This document shows positions 52,442 to 63,665 of a stretch of 64,000 nt of DNA, in pieces. Positions within the stretch are counted from its first letter, which is position 1, and each line of letters opens with the position of its first letter. Source of the DNA: Gracilaria gracilis (taxonomy: Eukaryota; Rhodophyta; Florideophyceae; Gracilariales; Gracilariaceae). Under the pieces are notes generated by a model. It saw only the letters and a program-made list of their open reading frames with translations. It was not told where the DNA came from and did not search any database. The stretch lies in contig JARGSG010000224.1 of NCBI GenBank assembly GCA_030374805.1, positions 62,001 through 126,000 of the forward strand. Direction: 5' to 3'. Both the position numbers and the translations under genes were made by a program.

Positions 52442-53236
52442 TCAAACCTTAGGTCTTACAAATTCTGCTTGCAAGGAGACCCTATTCATCTGCAGGTTTT
52501 CCTTTCGATTTTCTATCATTCTCGAAACTCTCCGCATGTAGATCTCCTGAAAACCAGCTCCTCGCGTACAGGAACGCAGCGTCCGTTCGTCAAAGAAGAA
52601 AGAAAGAGTCTTGTCCTGTCGAACAAAGTAATTGTCGTCAATTCTATTCCGTGACGCAAAGCAGTTTTGCGCTAAATCACCAGTTGAATAGTCACGGAAC
52701 AAAAGCCTTCCTCCAGGCTTGAGTACTGTGTACAAGTTTTGTATGCCGAATGCCTGCTTTGCGGGAGGTACTGCGCTCAAGACAAAAACAAGCAAGCAAA
52801 AGTCTGCCATTCCATCCGAAAGGCCAAGCTGTTGTGGGTCTATAGAGCTGAACGGGTGTGTACAGAAATCCCACACAAAGGCTTTCATACGATTCTCATC
52901 GTACTGCTCCTTTTACTTAAACAGCCTTATTGCTGTGGGAGCGAAATCAAACGCATATATAAGCAAGGATTTGTTGGCGGCCAAAAGTGGGAATGCGCAG
53001 TTTGCTACGCCATAACCAACTTCTAAAACGATTTTGACATCTTCTGACAGTTCTGTGAGGCACGGGAAGCCGTCTGTAGACTCTGTGACAGTCCAATGAC
53101 GATCTTTGAAGAAGTTGGTGGAATTGCGTTTGTAGAACTTGTCCCAGTTCCTGGGCGAATCATTTGCGTACTTCTCAGCCCAAAACACGGACACGCCACT
53201 TTGCGTCTGTGCTGACCGGTAAAGATCAGGATCCAT
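52442..53236 (-). pseudogene. METTL6-type tRNA m3C methyltransferase, nearly full length, one in-frame stop
   Basis: The ATG at 53236 leads 264 codons to the end with a single TAA at 52913-52915. Length is close to METTL6 (about 280). In order: VFWAEKYANDSPRNWDKFYKRN and FFKDRHWT (family N-terminal signature), IVLEVGYGVANCAFPLL (SAM motif I), YAFDFAPTAIRLFK, then after the stop YDENRMKAFVWDFC, LLVFVLSAVPP, NLYTVLKPGGRLLFRDYSTGDLAQ and YFVRQDKTLSFFF, then NRKENLQMNRV at the C-terminus. METTL6/ABP140-type enzymes make 3-methylcytidine at position 32 of tRNA-Ser/Thr/Arg. The stop could come from one C-to-T change of CAA. Motif I reads GYGV where GCGV is usual. Otherwise intact, so a recently captured copy. 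Confidence 0.8.
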
Positions 53237-53792
53237 GCTCTTGCTCACTCTTGTACACACACACACATATACAGAAAAGACCCGGAGGGTACCGAGTATC
53301 AAGGCGTGCAATTCGAGTGAAGTAGAAAAGCGCTAATGAGATGAACTTGTGAGCAAAACCATGATTGGAAATATCGCTACTTTTGTTCGCCACTGAGCGT
53401 GTGTCACCGGTGTTGGATTCCAGAGTTTGACCGCGACTTTCAAAACTTAAGGGGATGGACGACTTGTTGTCATAACTTCAGTGCGGGCGCCCGCACTCGC
53501 AATGAGGACCTGGCAATCTCCTTGTGCTCTTCAAGCCCAACACAAGCACCATCAATGGATTGTAGCGAACAGAGTCGAAGCCTTTGACCATCAAGGGCGA
53601 AAAAGTCATATCCAGAGCAAAAGTGGTTCATACTTGCTAACTTCAATGCACCTGTACTTTGCATCCAACAACGATCATGATGGTTGGATGCAAAGTAGGG
53701 GTATAATACCTACGCAAGAAAGGACCACGCGTGGGACCGCAACAAGCGTCGGTCAGTTTAATTTACAGCGCCTTTTTTTATATCTGTAAACA
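53237..53792. other. Transposon interior, right side
   Basis: No gene recognised. It contains a short inverted repeat of CAACGATCATGATGGTTGG type near 53665-53690 and leads into the subterminal GTGAACGC repeats. Confidence 0.3.
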
Positions 53793-53837
53793 ATCACGCG
53801 TTCACGCGTTCACGTTCACGCTTGTTTAGACTGCGCC
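53793..53837 (-). repeat. Right TIR of the Harbinger transposon
   Basis: Inverse complement begins GGCGCAGTCTAAACAAGCGT, followed by two or three GTGAACGC-type repeats. TGA follows at 53838-53840. Confidence 0.8.
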
Positions 53838-53971
53838 TGAGAGAAATGTAAAAAATTGGATAAAGCTTTGCACATAATTCAGCGATTCATTAGAAAACAA
53901 CTACAATTATGCAATCAAACTAGTTTCATAACCCCAAATAACCATTTGAAGTGAACCAATTCCAAGCATTA

Positions 53972-56900
53972 AGTACAATAAGACCTCAATGGGTTGGTGC
54001 CACGTGGGCCTACTGGTGCGCCTTGCTGGCTGCACTGTATCCAATTGGTATTCTGTATTTTATAATTTCTAATTTCTAATTTATAGTCTAGGATAGTTTA
54101 GCATTGCTGGCCCATGACAGTAGGTCATGGGCACAGCCGATGACGTCATGCCCGCATGGGAGATTGGCGTCGGTGCACCTTGTATATATTGTGGTGCACC
54201 TCGCCTTCACCCTCGGGTATTGTAAAGTCAGACACCATTAGGGCATTAACTTTACCATCTTGGTCACTTGCTACTCTATTACTATTCAGGTTTTACCGCG
54301 CGTCGACGTCTACTACCGCACGCCTACACGGTCAACACTAGTTGCCCCGTCGTTTGCCCCTCCGGGTTTCAGGTGCCCTACTACCATATTGATTGTGTGT
54401 TTTTCCTTTTAGGTTGAGCCCCCGCACGCTCTCTCTACCAGGCGGACCCCACACCTTATCGGTATTTGTACGACATTTTCGTCTCCCCACCTAGAAATTT
54501 CTTGGTTTTTGTTGTACCTTTACTGGTCAACAGAAGACATTCGAAAGAATTCTGGAAGTTCACACACCTATTTGGTTTCGTAGGAATACTCGCGAAGCAA
54601 TAAGATACCACTATTGGTCACTATGGAAAGATCTTCAAGGATTACTTGTGGCTCTAGCGCGCCACCTAGCCACAAGGGTTCTGCTACGGCGTCAGCCGCA
54701 AAACTCATTCTGGATAATCCCGAGGAGTTGCTTCGGCAACCTCGGGCCGGAACCTCAAAGGATACGGACACTCAGCCACCGTTGGCTCCTGAACCTAACA
54801 ATAATTTGCCGGCAACGGCTGAGGACCTTTGGCCCCAATTGGAAGATCGAGCGAAAGCTCTTTTTACCGCTACGGTTAATGAAGTGATGACCTCAATGGA
54901 CATGGACGCCGTTACCCGCTTGGTGGTTGATCCAGCCGTGCACGAGCTCTCTCAACGCATACCTAAATTGGTTGAAACATACCTCTTAACGGGTGCCCGG
55001 GAGCATATCTACCGAGTGGTTCAAGACCTTTGGGTTTCTGAAGGAATGGCGGAAGCCAAAACCCCTGGGGTAAATATGGTTACTCGCATACCACAAGGGA
55101 TCCCTGCCGGTTCTTCCGCACCAATCAAGCCAATTCCGGCCGATAGTGCGTACCTACAAGGTTTGAGGCAAGATCAAGAGGGCCATATAGAGCTGGGCCC
55201 TCGAGACGTGTACTTGCCACCCATTGGAGGTAACTTTCGAAAGGACACCAAGACTGGTGGACCTGAGGACGATTCGTCTGACCCAGAAGAGGGGCGACGA
55301 AGAAGAAACCGCAAGGGTAAAGAAAGGAGGAGGAAAAAGGGAAAGAATCGCGGCTACGACTCTGACCCCGATTCCTCGAGCTCCGATACCGATACTGGTT
55401 CATCGTCGGATGATGACCGTAAAGGTAGACGCCAGAAGAGACCGAACAGGTTGGCGAAGAAGTCGCCAAAGAGAAACCGGAAAGGTAAGAAGAAACGGTA
55501 CGAGTCGTCCGACTCGGATTCGGACACCGATACAACCCTAGAGGTGCGTCAGCCGCTGAACGATATGTTCACCAAAGCGGTTGGTTATAGGTCATATCGG
55601 TTGAGAAACCGATCCTCTGCTTACACCCAAGAGGTTGCGCAGAAGATCACCAAGCACCACAAGAAGCTCAGCTTCCAGATGGGTGATACTACCTTCACAG
55701 GTGATGATCCCATTGCGGTAATTGAGTTTCTACAGAAGTTCAAGATTGCATGTGACCAAAATGGTTTTTCCGAAGGCGCTGCCATGTGGTTATTCCAGTT
55801 TTACCTTAAAGGTCAAGCTTACCACTTGCTGCAAGGCAGGCTTCGTGGATATACCGCGGTGGTTGACGGAGAGGGAACCGAGATGTTAGAGACGTACCTA
55901 GAAGTAGTTAATTTCATGCTGGAAACTTACGCTACCGATGAGGTTATCCAGGAAGGCTACGCTGAGGTGCAGGCATATCGCCAACGCTCTAGCTAAACCG
56001 AAATGGAATTCTCGTTGGGCCTTTGGAATCTGGCCACCCGATGCGGTAATGTCTTTACCACTAGTAGGTTGAAGTCGCTCTTTGCCGACAATGTTGACAA
56101 AGCGATCCGTTCGCAGGTACGCAATTACCTGGCGAACAACCGTAAGGTGGACTATAATGGGCTTGCCCGTTATGCCCAGGGACTAGGTGACACTCTCCGT
56201 CACGGAAAGAAGCCGTCGGCGTCCCATACCTCAAAGGATAAACCGAAACGGTCAGTATTGGAGCTAGAAGAAAGCACTACCTCAGAGGGAGATTCGCTCA
56301 TTCGCGTACCAACAGGAATGGCAGTTCATCTCATGACTGCGCCGCGGGCTCAGTCACGAGCCACCTCCATTGGTAATTGGTCGTCGACAGTACCACCAGC
56401 TTCGGTAAGGTCGCCACCGAGTGCGGCGAGCACTCGACAAACCTCAACGGGTGGTTCGCAAGCATCTTCCTATGCTACAGCACCGACAAATCCGGTGACC
56501 CGACCTACCTCTATGGCAATGCGTGATCCCCAGACAGGTGGATTGGTTTGCTGGCTCTGTTTGTCGCCAGACCATCTGGCGAACAGATGTGACAAAATAC
56601 CCCCAGGGGTGCGCGAACATCTGATCAGTGCCAGGCAGCAAAACCACCGTAACCTATATGGATCTGGAAAGAGGGTACAAGCTCAATCATCACCATCTCA
56701 GGTTCATCTCGTCGAGGAAACACCAATCTTGGAGAAGGACAGTCCCGCTCAGGAGGAGCAGGAAAACACCGAACGGTTAGCGTAGGGGCCACCCCTAACC
56801 GTGAATTGGAAGGCCCGTCGATACCGGAACGGGAAACCTTAATGGTGGAAAAAGAAGAATCAGATGTACCCAATGTGGTGTGTCTAATGAAGTACAATAA

Positions 56901-57669
56901 CTATAAAGTTAATGCTTCAGTAAGCTTTCTCAATTACCTATAGGTCCCCGTTGCGTGTGTACTCGATACCGGCGCCGGTCCGAATGTGCTAAACGCTCGC
57001 GTCATACCCGATGCGGTCTTGCGGAACATTCGGCCTGCCCCGACTATCAACCCGCTGGTGGACGCTAATGAGCGCCCACTGCACCTTAGAGGAATGTTAA
57101 CCACTGTGGTACAACTTGGAACCTTGAAGGTGAAGCTCAATTTCTTTGTGGTGGATCGTCTGGCGACAGACTGTATCCTCGGGACCAACTTTATTGACAA
57201 ACATGTCAAGGCAATTTTGCCAGGGTCCCGAACGGTCGCTCTCCGTCAAGGTGGTCGTATTGCTATACTGGGTAATACGCAGACCAAAGATGGTTGGCGT
57301 AAGAAGCCGAGGTTCAATATACCCACCGAAACGGTTTCAAACAAGATACGGCTCACCAAATTGGTTTCAATTCCGGCTATGACCCAAATGGTAGTGAACG
57401 TCTCATGCGCAGTTCCAGGATTGGTAATGCTACAGAAGCATCCTAGGTTGGCAGAAAGACATCTCGTCTTGATGGCAAACGGGATTATCGACAACATCCC
57501 TAACCAAACCTTCAAGGTGTACTTGAGTAACTTTAGCAATCACATTGTTAAGTTACCCAAGAATACCACTATTGGAATCGCATTGCCGGCACCACAAGGG
57601 GTTTTCACGGTCTCACCTAATGTGTTGGGCGAGGTCGCCACCTCTAAGGAAGGGGGAGGAACGGATGCG
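53972..57669 (+). repeat. Left arm of gypsy palindrome (3,698 bp)
   Basis: Inverted match of 58536-62233. Contains LTR-like leader, gag region, zinc knuckle and protease; ends where the arms' similarity stops. Confidence 0.85.
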
Positions 57670-58535
57670 TATTCTCCCTCTTTGGTGAAGAATTCGCACT
57701 TGCGGAGCTTCAACGTTACTCCAGATTCCCTCAAAAGGTTCAAAACTTCCCTAACATGGTGGAAATGTTCCTCTACCGTTCTGGAATATATGATTACATC
57801 GTCGATGTATACCAGAGCGGTTCTCCACTTCACCTTCGAAAGGATTATATCTAACGCCCTCTGAAAGGTAGCCGGGGCATTTCGCAACCCAAAGGGCATA
57901 CGCGTAAAGCGGAATAACCCAGCGTGGCAAGTAAACGTAGTTTTGTCCTTGTCTTCTTCCCTGATAGGTACCTGCCAATAACCACAATTGGCATCGAGCG
58001 TAGTAAAGATCTTGGCGTTGCCCAACGAATCTATACACTCGTCCATTCTAGGTATTGGGTACGAATCCCTAATGGTCATACTATTCAGTCTTCTGTAGTC
58101 CACACAGAACCGCATACGGGTATCATTCTTCTTTGTGACGAGAACCACAGGGCTGGCCCAGTCCGCATTTGCTGGTTCTATGACACCTTCACGGAGCATT
58201 CTCTCGACCTCATTGAGCTCAACCTCCCGGGCTTTTGGACCTGCACGGTAAGGCTGCTGGTAAATGGGTTTCCAGCCAGGCACCATATCAATACGGTGCT
58301 CTGTAGCCTCAATTTGGCCCAACCGGCCCGACCACATGGGTTCAAATTCTTCTAAGAGACTGAGGATCCGGTCTCGGAGAGCCTGGTTCTCCGCACCGAT
58401 CTGGACTTCCTCTCTCCAATTCCGCACTGGGTCCAGTTCCATAGTCTTTTCCTGATCCCTAACCTTAAAGGTACTGGCGATCTTCTGTTCCATTTTGGTA
58501 TTTGTCGATAACGGGGGCGCATATGCAGGGTATGG

Positions 58536-61500
58536 CGCATCCGTTCCTCCCCCTTCCTTAGAGGTGGCGACCTCGCCCAACACATTAGGTGAGACCGTGA
58601 AAACCCCTTGTGGCGCCGGCAATGCGATTCCAATAGTGGTATTCTTGGGTAACTTAACAATGTGATTGCTAAAGTTACTCAAGTACACCTTGAAGGTTTG
58701 GTTAGGGATGTTGTCGATAATCCCGTTTGCCATCAAGGCGAGATGTCTTTCTGCCAACCTAGGATGCTTCTGTAGCATTACCAATCCTGGAACTGCGCAT
58801 GAGACGTTCACTACCATTTGGGTCATAGCCGGAATTGAAACCAATTTGGTGAGCCGTATCTTGTTTGAAACCGTTTCGGTGGGTATATTGAACCTCGGCT
58901 TCTTACGCCAACCATCTTTGGTCTGCGTATTACCCAGTATAGCAATACGACCACCTTGACGGAGAGCGACCGTTCGGGACCCTGGCAAAATTGCCTTGAC
59001 ATGTTTGTCAATAAAGTTGGTCCCGAGGATACAGTCTGTCGCCAGACGATCCACCACAAAGAAATTGAGCTTCACCTTCAAGGTTCCAAGTTGTACCACA
59101 GTGGTTAACATTCCTCTAAGGTGCAGTGGGAGCTCATTAGCGTCCACCAGCGGGTTGATAGTCGGGGCAGGCCGAATGTTCCGCAAGACCGCATCGGGTA
59201 TGACGCGAGCGTTTAGCACATTCGGACCGGCGCCGGTATCGAGTACACACGCAACGGGGACCTGTAGGTAATTGAGAAAGCTTACTGAAGCATTAACTTT
59301 ATAGTTATTGTACTTCATTAGACACACCACATTGGGTACATCTGATTCTTCTTTTTCCACCATTAAGGTTTCCCGTTCCGGTATCGACGGGCCTTCCAAT
59401 TCACGGTTAGGGGTGGCCCCTACGCTAACCGTTCGGTGTTTTCCTGCTCCTCTTGAGCGGGACTGTCCTTCTCCAAGATTGGTGTTTCCTCGACAAGATG
59501 AACCTGAGATGGTGATGATTGAGCTTGTACCCTCTTTCCAGAACCATATAAGTTACGGTGGTTGTGGTGCCTGGCACTGATTAGATGTTCTCGCACCCCT
59601 GGGGGTATTTTGGCACATCTATTTGCCAGATGGTCTGGCGATAAACAGAGCCAGCAAACCAATCCACCTGTTTGGAGATCAAGCATAGCCATAGAGGTAG
59701 GTCTGGGAACCGAATTGGTCCGTGCTGTAGCATATGAGGATGCTTGCGAACCACCCGGTGAAGTTTGTTGAGTGCTCGCCGCACTTGATGGCGACCTTAC
59801 CAAAGCTGGTGGTACTGTCGACGACCAATTACCAATAGAGGTGGCTTGTGACTGAGCCCGCGGCGCAGTCATGAGATGAACTGCCATTCCTGTTGGTACG
59901 CGAATGAGCGAATCTCCCTCTGAGGTAGTGCTTTCTTCTAGCTCCAATACTGACCGTTTCGGTTTATCCTTTGAGGTATGGGACGCCGACGGCTTCTTTC
60001 CGTGACGGAGAGTGTCACCTAGTCCCTGGGCATAACGGGCAAGCCCATTATAGTCCACCTTACGGTTGTTCGCCAGGTAATTGCGTACCTGCGAACGGAT
60101 CGCTTTGTCAACATTGTCGGCAAAGAGCGACTTCAACCTACTAGTGGTAAAGACATTACCGCATCGGGTGGCCAGATTCCAAAGGCCCAACGAGAATTCC
60201 ATTTCGGTTTAGCTAGAGCGTTGGCGATATGCCTGCACCTCAGCGTAGCCTTCCTGGATAACCTCATCGGTAGCGTAAGTTTCCAGCATGAAATTAACTA
60301 CTTCTAGGTACGTCTCTAACATCTCGGTTCCCTCTCCGTCAACCACCGCGGTATATCCACGAAGCCTGCCTTGCAGCAAGTGGTAAGCTTGACCTTTAAG
60401 GTAAAACTGGAATAACCACATGGCAGCGCCTTCGGAAAAACCATTTTGGTCACATGCAATCTTGAACTTCTGTAGAAACTCAATTACCGCAATGGGATCA
60501 TCACCTGTGAAGGTAGTATCACCCATCTGGAAGCTGAGCTTCTTGTGGTGCTTGGTGATCTTCTGCGCAACCTCTTGGGTGTAAGCAGAGGATCGGTTTC
60601 TCAACCGATATGACCTATAACCAACCGCTTTGGTGAACATATCGTTCAGCGGCTGACGCACCTCTAGGGTTGTATCGGTGTCCGAATCCGAGTCGGACGA
60701 CTCGTACCCTTTCTTCTTACCTTTCCGGTTTCTCTTTGGCGACTTCTTCGCCAACCTGTTCGGTCTCTTCTGGCGTCTACCTTTACGGTCATCATCCGAC
60801 GATGAACCAGTATCGGTATCGGAGCTCGAGGAATCGGGTTCAGAGTCGTAGCCGCGATTCTTTCCCTTTTTCCTCCTCCTTTCTTTACCCTTGCGGTTTC
60901 TTCTTCGTCGCCCCTCTTCTGGGTCAGACGAATCGTCCTCAGGTCCACCAGTCTTGGTGTCCTTTCGAAAGTTACCTCCAATGGGTGGCAAGTACACGTC
61001 TCGAGGGCCCATCTCTATATGGCCCTCTTGATCTTGCCTCAAACCTTGTAGGTACGCACTATCGGCCGGAATTGGCTTGATTGGTGCGGAAGAACCGGCA
61101 GGGATCCTTGTGGTATGCGAGTAACCACATTCACCCCAGGGGTTTTGGCTTCCGCCATTCCTTCAGAAACCCAAAGGTCTTGAGCCACTCGGTAGATATG
61201 CTCCCGGGCACCCGTTAAGAGGTATGTTTCAACCAATTTAGGTATGCGTTGAGAGAGCTCGTGCACGGCTCGATCAACCACCAAGCGGGTAACGGCGTCC
61301 ATGTCCATTGAGGTCATCGCTTCATTAACCGTAGCGGTAAAAAGAGCTTTCGCTCGATCTTCTAATTGGGACCAAAGGTCCTCAACCGTTGTCGGCAAAT
61401 CCTTGTTAGGTTCAAGAGCCAACGGTGGCTGAGTGCCCGTATCCTTTAAGGTTCCGGCCCGAGGTTGCCGAAGCAACTCCTCGGGATTATCCAGAATGGA

Positions 61501-62233
61501 TTTAGCGGCTGACGCCGCAGCAGAACCCTTGTGGCTAGGTGGCGCACTAGAGCCACGATTAATCCTTGTAGGTCTTTCCATAGTGACCAATAGTGGTATC
61601 CAATTGCTTCGCGAGTATTCCTACGAAACCAAATAGGTGTGTGAACTTCCAGAATCCTTTCGAATGTCTTCTGTTCACCAGTAAAGGTACGACAAAAACC
61701 AAAAAACTTCTAGGTCGGGAGACCAAAATGTCGTATAAATACCGATAAGGTGTGGGGTCCGCCTGGTAGAGGGAGCGCGCGAGGGCTCAACCTAAAGGGG
61801 AAAAACACAGAACCAATATGGTAGTAGGGCACCTGAAACCCGCAGGGGCAAACGGCGGGGCAACTAGTCTAGACCGTGTAGGTGTACGGTAGTAGACGTC
61901 GACGCGCGGTAAAACCTGAATAGTAATAGAGTAGCAAGTGACCAAGATGGTATAGTTACTGCCCTAATGGTGCCTGACTTTACAATACCCGAGGGGGAAG
62001 GCGAGGTGCACCACAATATATACAAGGTGCACCGACGTCGATCTCCCATGCGGGCATGACGTCATCGGCTGTGCCCATGACCTACTGTCATGGGCCAGCA
62101 ATGCTAAACTATCCTAGACTATAAATTAGAAATTAGAAATTATAAAATACAGAATACGAAGTGGGTACAGTGCAGCCAGCAAGGCGCACCAGTAGGCCCA
62201 CGTGGCACCAACCCAGTGAGGTCTCATTGTACT
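58536..62233 (-). repeat. Right arm of gypsy palindrome (3,698 bp)
   Basis: Inverted match of 53972-57669. Its copy continues inward as reverse transcriptase to about 57670. Confidence 0.85.
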
Positions 62234-62411
62234 ACAAGCGTCGTTCTTTGTACTAGATGTTCTACTCTGCCATGAATGTGATGCCGAATGCGGTTCTAGA
62301 GAGGTGCTTTAGAGACTCTGAACTGGTTTACATCAATTTTTATAAAGTATTATATTCTGACCTCATATGAGGCCAATTGACCTCATATGAGGTCAGTTGT
62401 CAAATAGACAC

Positions 62412-63314
62412 TAGATAGCGGGGGTTTAATTGTCCTAAAAGAGAAGCTACATTTGGGCAAACTCTCTGAATCTAGGCAAGATATTGTGATTGCTGTACTT
62501 CTTCTTCTTAATTGTGAGCACGACGTGCACGTTTATTACTCGTGACGCAAGGGGCTTGCTTACGTCCCCCAACAACCTCTAATGCGTCCTCAACAAAACC
62601 TAGTCACTGGCTGTAAATGTACAATTGTGTTACGCTCACTTAATGACCACATTGTTCTCCCGAAAACACATTAGACCTCTAAGGCAGTCTCGACTGCGTG
62701 AGCATTTCGCTACCGATGTTTGTCGCGTTCCATCTCTTCTTCGTTCCTTGTACCACTTTGTTCGTCCTCTGAGCCCGTCGGCAGAGCGGCACACCACGAC
62801 AAGGCGCTCTGCACGTACCACATTGCGCCGTACAAGAGGTTATGACGAATCTTCTTCACTTAGTCCTCGTTTCATTGGCGAAACTATGCAAGAGAGCAGC
62901 CACTCGCTTCAAATTTTTGTCCGATCCTTATAAGCGCGTAATACAATCTCCGAAAGAAAACCCTGGAGAAAACCACAACATGGTTGCCTCGTTGGAGTTC
63001 ACTCTATGAGGTGGGGAAGACAGGGAAAAAACGGGGAGATCGGTCTCCAATGATCGGCTTGCAGCCTGCTACTTGCGTGCAGCTAGTCGGGGGTCTTTTA
63101 GCGACGTACCACCCAGGTCGACAAGCTGACCAAGTGCTTGGGTGAGTTTAACGACATTGCTGTACAAGCAAGAGATGTGATTCCATGAGGAACTTACCTC
63201 ATGCTCCCGCTAAAACAATCTAGTTATGTTTGGAAGTTGGTGTAAAACTTGCAAGCTAGCACTTTGCCATCCTTGGACTGTTTAGATTGTAGATAACATT
63301 CTACCCTTGCAGAG
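62412..63314. other. Intergenic, no gene recognised
   Basis: Right flank of the nested complex. A frame at 62625-62933 is Arg/Ser/Thr-rich and unconvincing. Confidence 0.3.
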
Positions 63315-63665
63315 ATGTCTTTTGACAAGCAATGTTTACTGGCACAGTTCTACTCAGAACACGTGCCCGAGCGGTATCCAGTGGCGTCATTTCTTGACAA
63401 GAAAGTAAAGCGTTTTACAAAACGGTGCGAATGCGGGACGACAGTGAAGAAGACTTGTAAGCACGTTGTTCTTCGATGTTCGCTAACAAACTCATCACGA
63501 CAAGAGCTCGTAAGAAATCTGCCTCCAGCCACAAAATCGTCCCTACAGAATCTGAATTCGACAGGAACCAAACAAATTCTTGGCCTTCCTGAAGACGAAA
63601 GGCTTCATTTAGAGCTTCACTTCAGTTTAGCAAATAGAAAACTGCTGTCCACAATAAAGAAGTAG
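63315..63665 (+). mobile_element. LINE-type C-terminal fragment
   Basis: A 116-codon frame from ATG 63315 with KRFTKRCECGTTVKKTCKHV followed by VLRCSLTNSSRQEL. The C-x-C...H-x-x-x-x-C arrangement followed by a basic Leu-rich helix is the usual end of non-LTR retrotransposon proteins after the reverse transcriptase. It parallels the HVPFRCPLTNKARRDELP stretch of the LINE at 17.3 kb, though it is a different family or subfamily. A host zinc-finger protein is the alternative. Confidence 0.45.

Larger units (their letters stand above)
42694..53837. mobile_element. PIF/Harbinger DNA transposon carrying host gene fragments (11.1 kb)
   Basis: Terminal inverted repeats GGCGCRGTCTAAACAAGCGT match at 22 of the first 23 positions, with weaker similarity for another 15-20 bases. 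The 3-bp target duplication TGA lies at 42691-42693 and 53838-53840, the duplication length of PIF/Harbinger. Inside are the two standard proteins: a DDE transposase (48963-50222) and a Myb/SANT-like partner (43212-44867), both uninterrupted. Between and beside them lie fragments of MSH2, an NLR/STAND protein, CBP80, a MUT9-like kinase and METTL6. GTGAACGC motifs recur near both ends and could be protein-binding sites. The host-derived cargo takes up about 5.2 kb of the element. It looks recent and possibly competent. Confidence 0.8.
53972..62233. mobile_element. Inverted duplication of a partial Ty3/gypsy LTR element (palindrome)
   Basis: Treated as a fossil. Two copies of the same 5' portion face each other tail to tail. 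The left arm (+) is 53972-57669 and the right arm (-) 58536-62233, each 3,698 bp. They are joined by an 866-bp spacer that continues only the right copy. From the outside inward the parts are an LTR/leader region (about 0.6 kb), a gag region with an acidic/basic Ser-rich tract, a CCHC zinc knuckle, and an aspartic protease (DTGA). The reverse transcriptase (YIDDVIIYS) is only in the spacer side of the right copy. RNase H, integrase and the other LTR are missing from both. Arms differ by a few percent. Both copies are incomplete and broken. Confidence 0.85.
42642..62411. mobile_element. Second copy of the TIR (MITE-like) element, split by two nested insertions
   Basis: The left end GTGTTTATCGGAC (42642) and right end GTCAAATAGACAC (62411) are inverted and match the ends of the 7.5-kb element. 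Each carries a nearby TGACCTCATATGAGGTCA-type palindrome (left copy one base off; right copy doubled). TA flanks both sides (42640-42641, 62412-62413). Removing the Harbinger (with one TGA copy) and the gypsy palindrome leaves about 370 bp. The left remnant also lines up with copy 1: 10 bases after the palindrome, TTGAGAAAT in copy 1 corresponds to GTGAGAGAAAT here once Harbinger is removed. Pairing of the two ends as one element is inference. Confidence 0.5.

Noticed and set aside
53972-62233. Giant TIR DNA transposon or Polinton
   Set aside because: The inverted ends are simply two copies of a gypsy 5' region facing each other; no DNA transposase, capsid or DNA polymerase gene is inside.
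62625-62933. 102-codon Arg/Ser-rich frame near the right end
   Set aside because: Low complexity, no family signature, no conserved neighbour.
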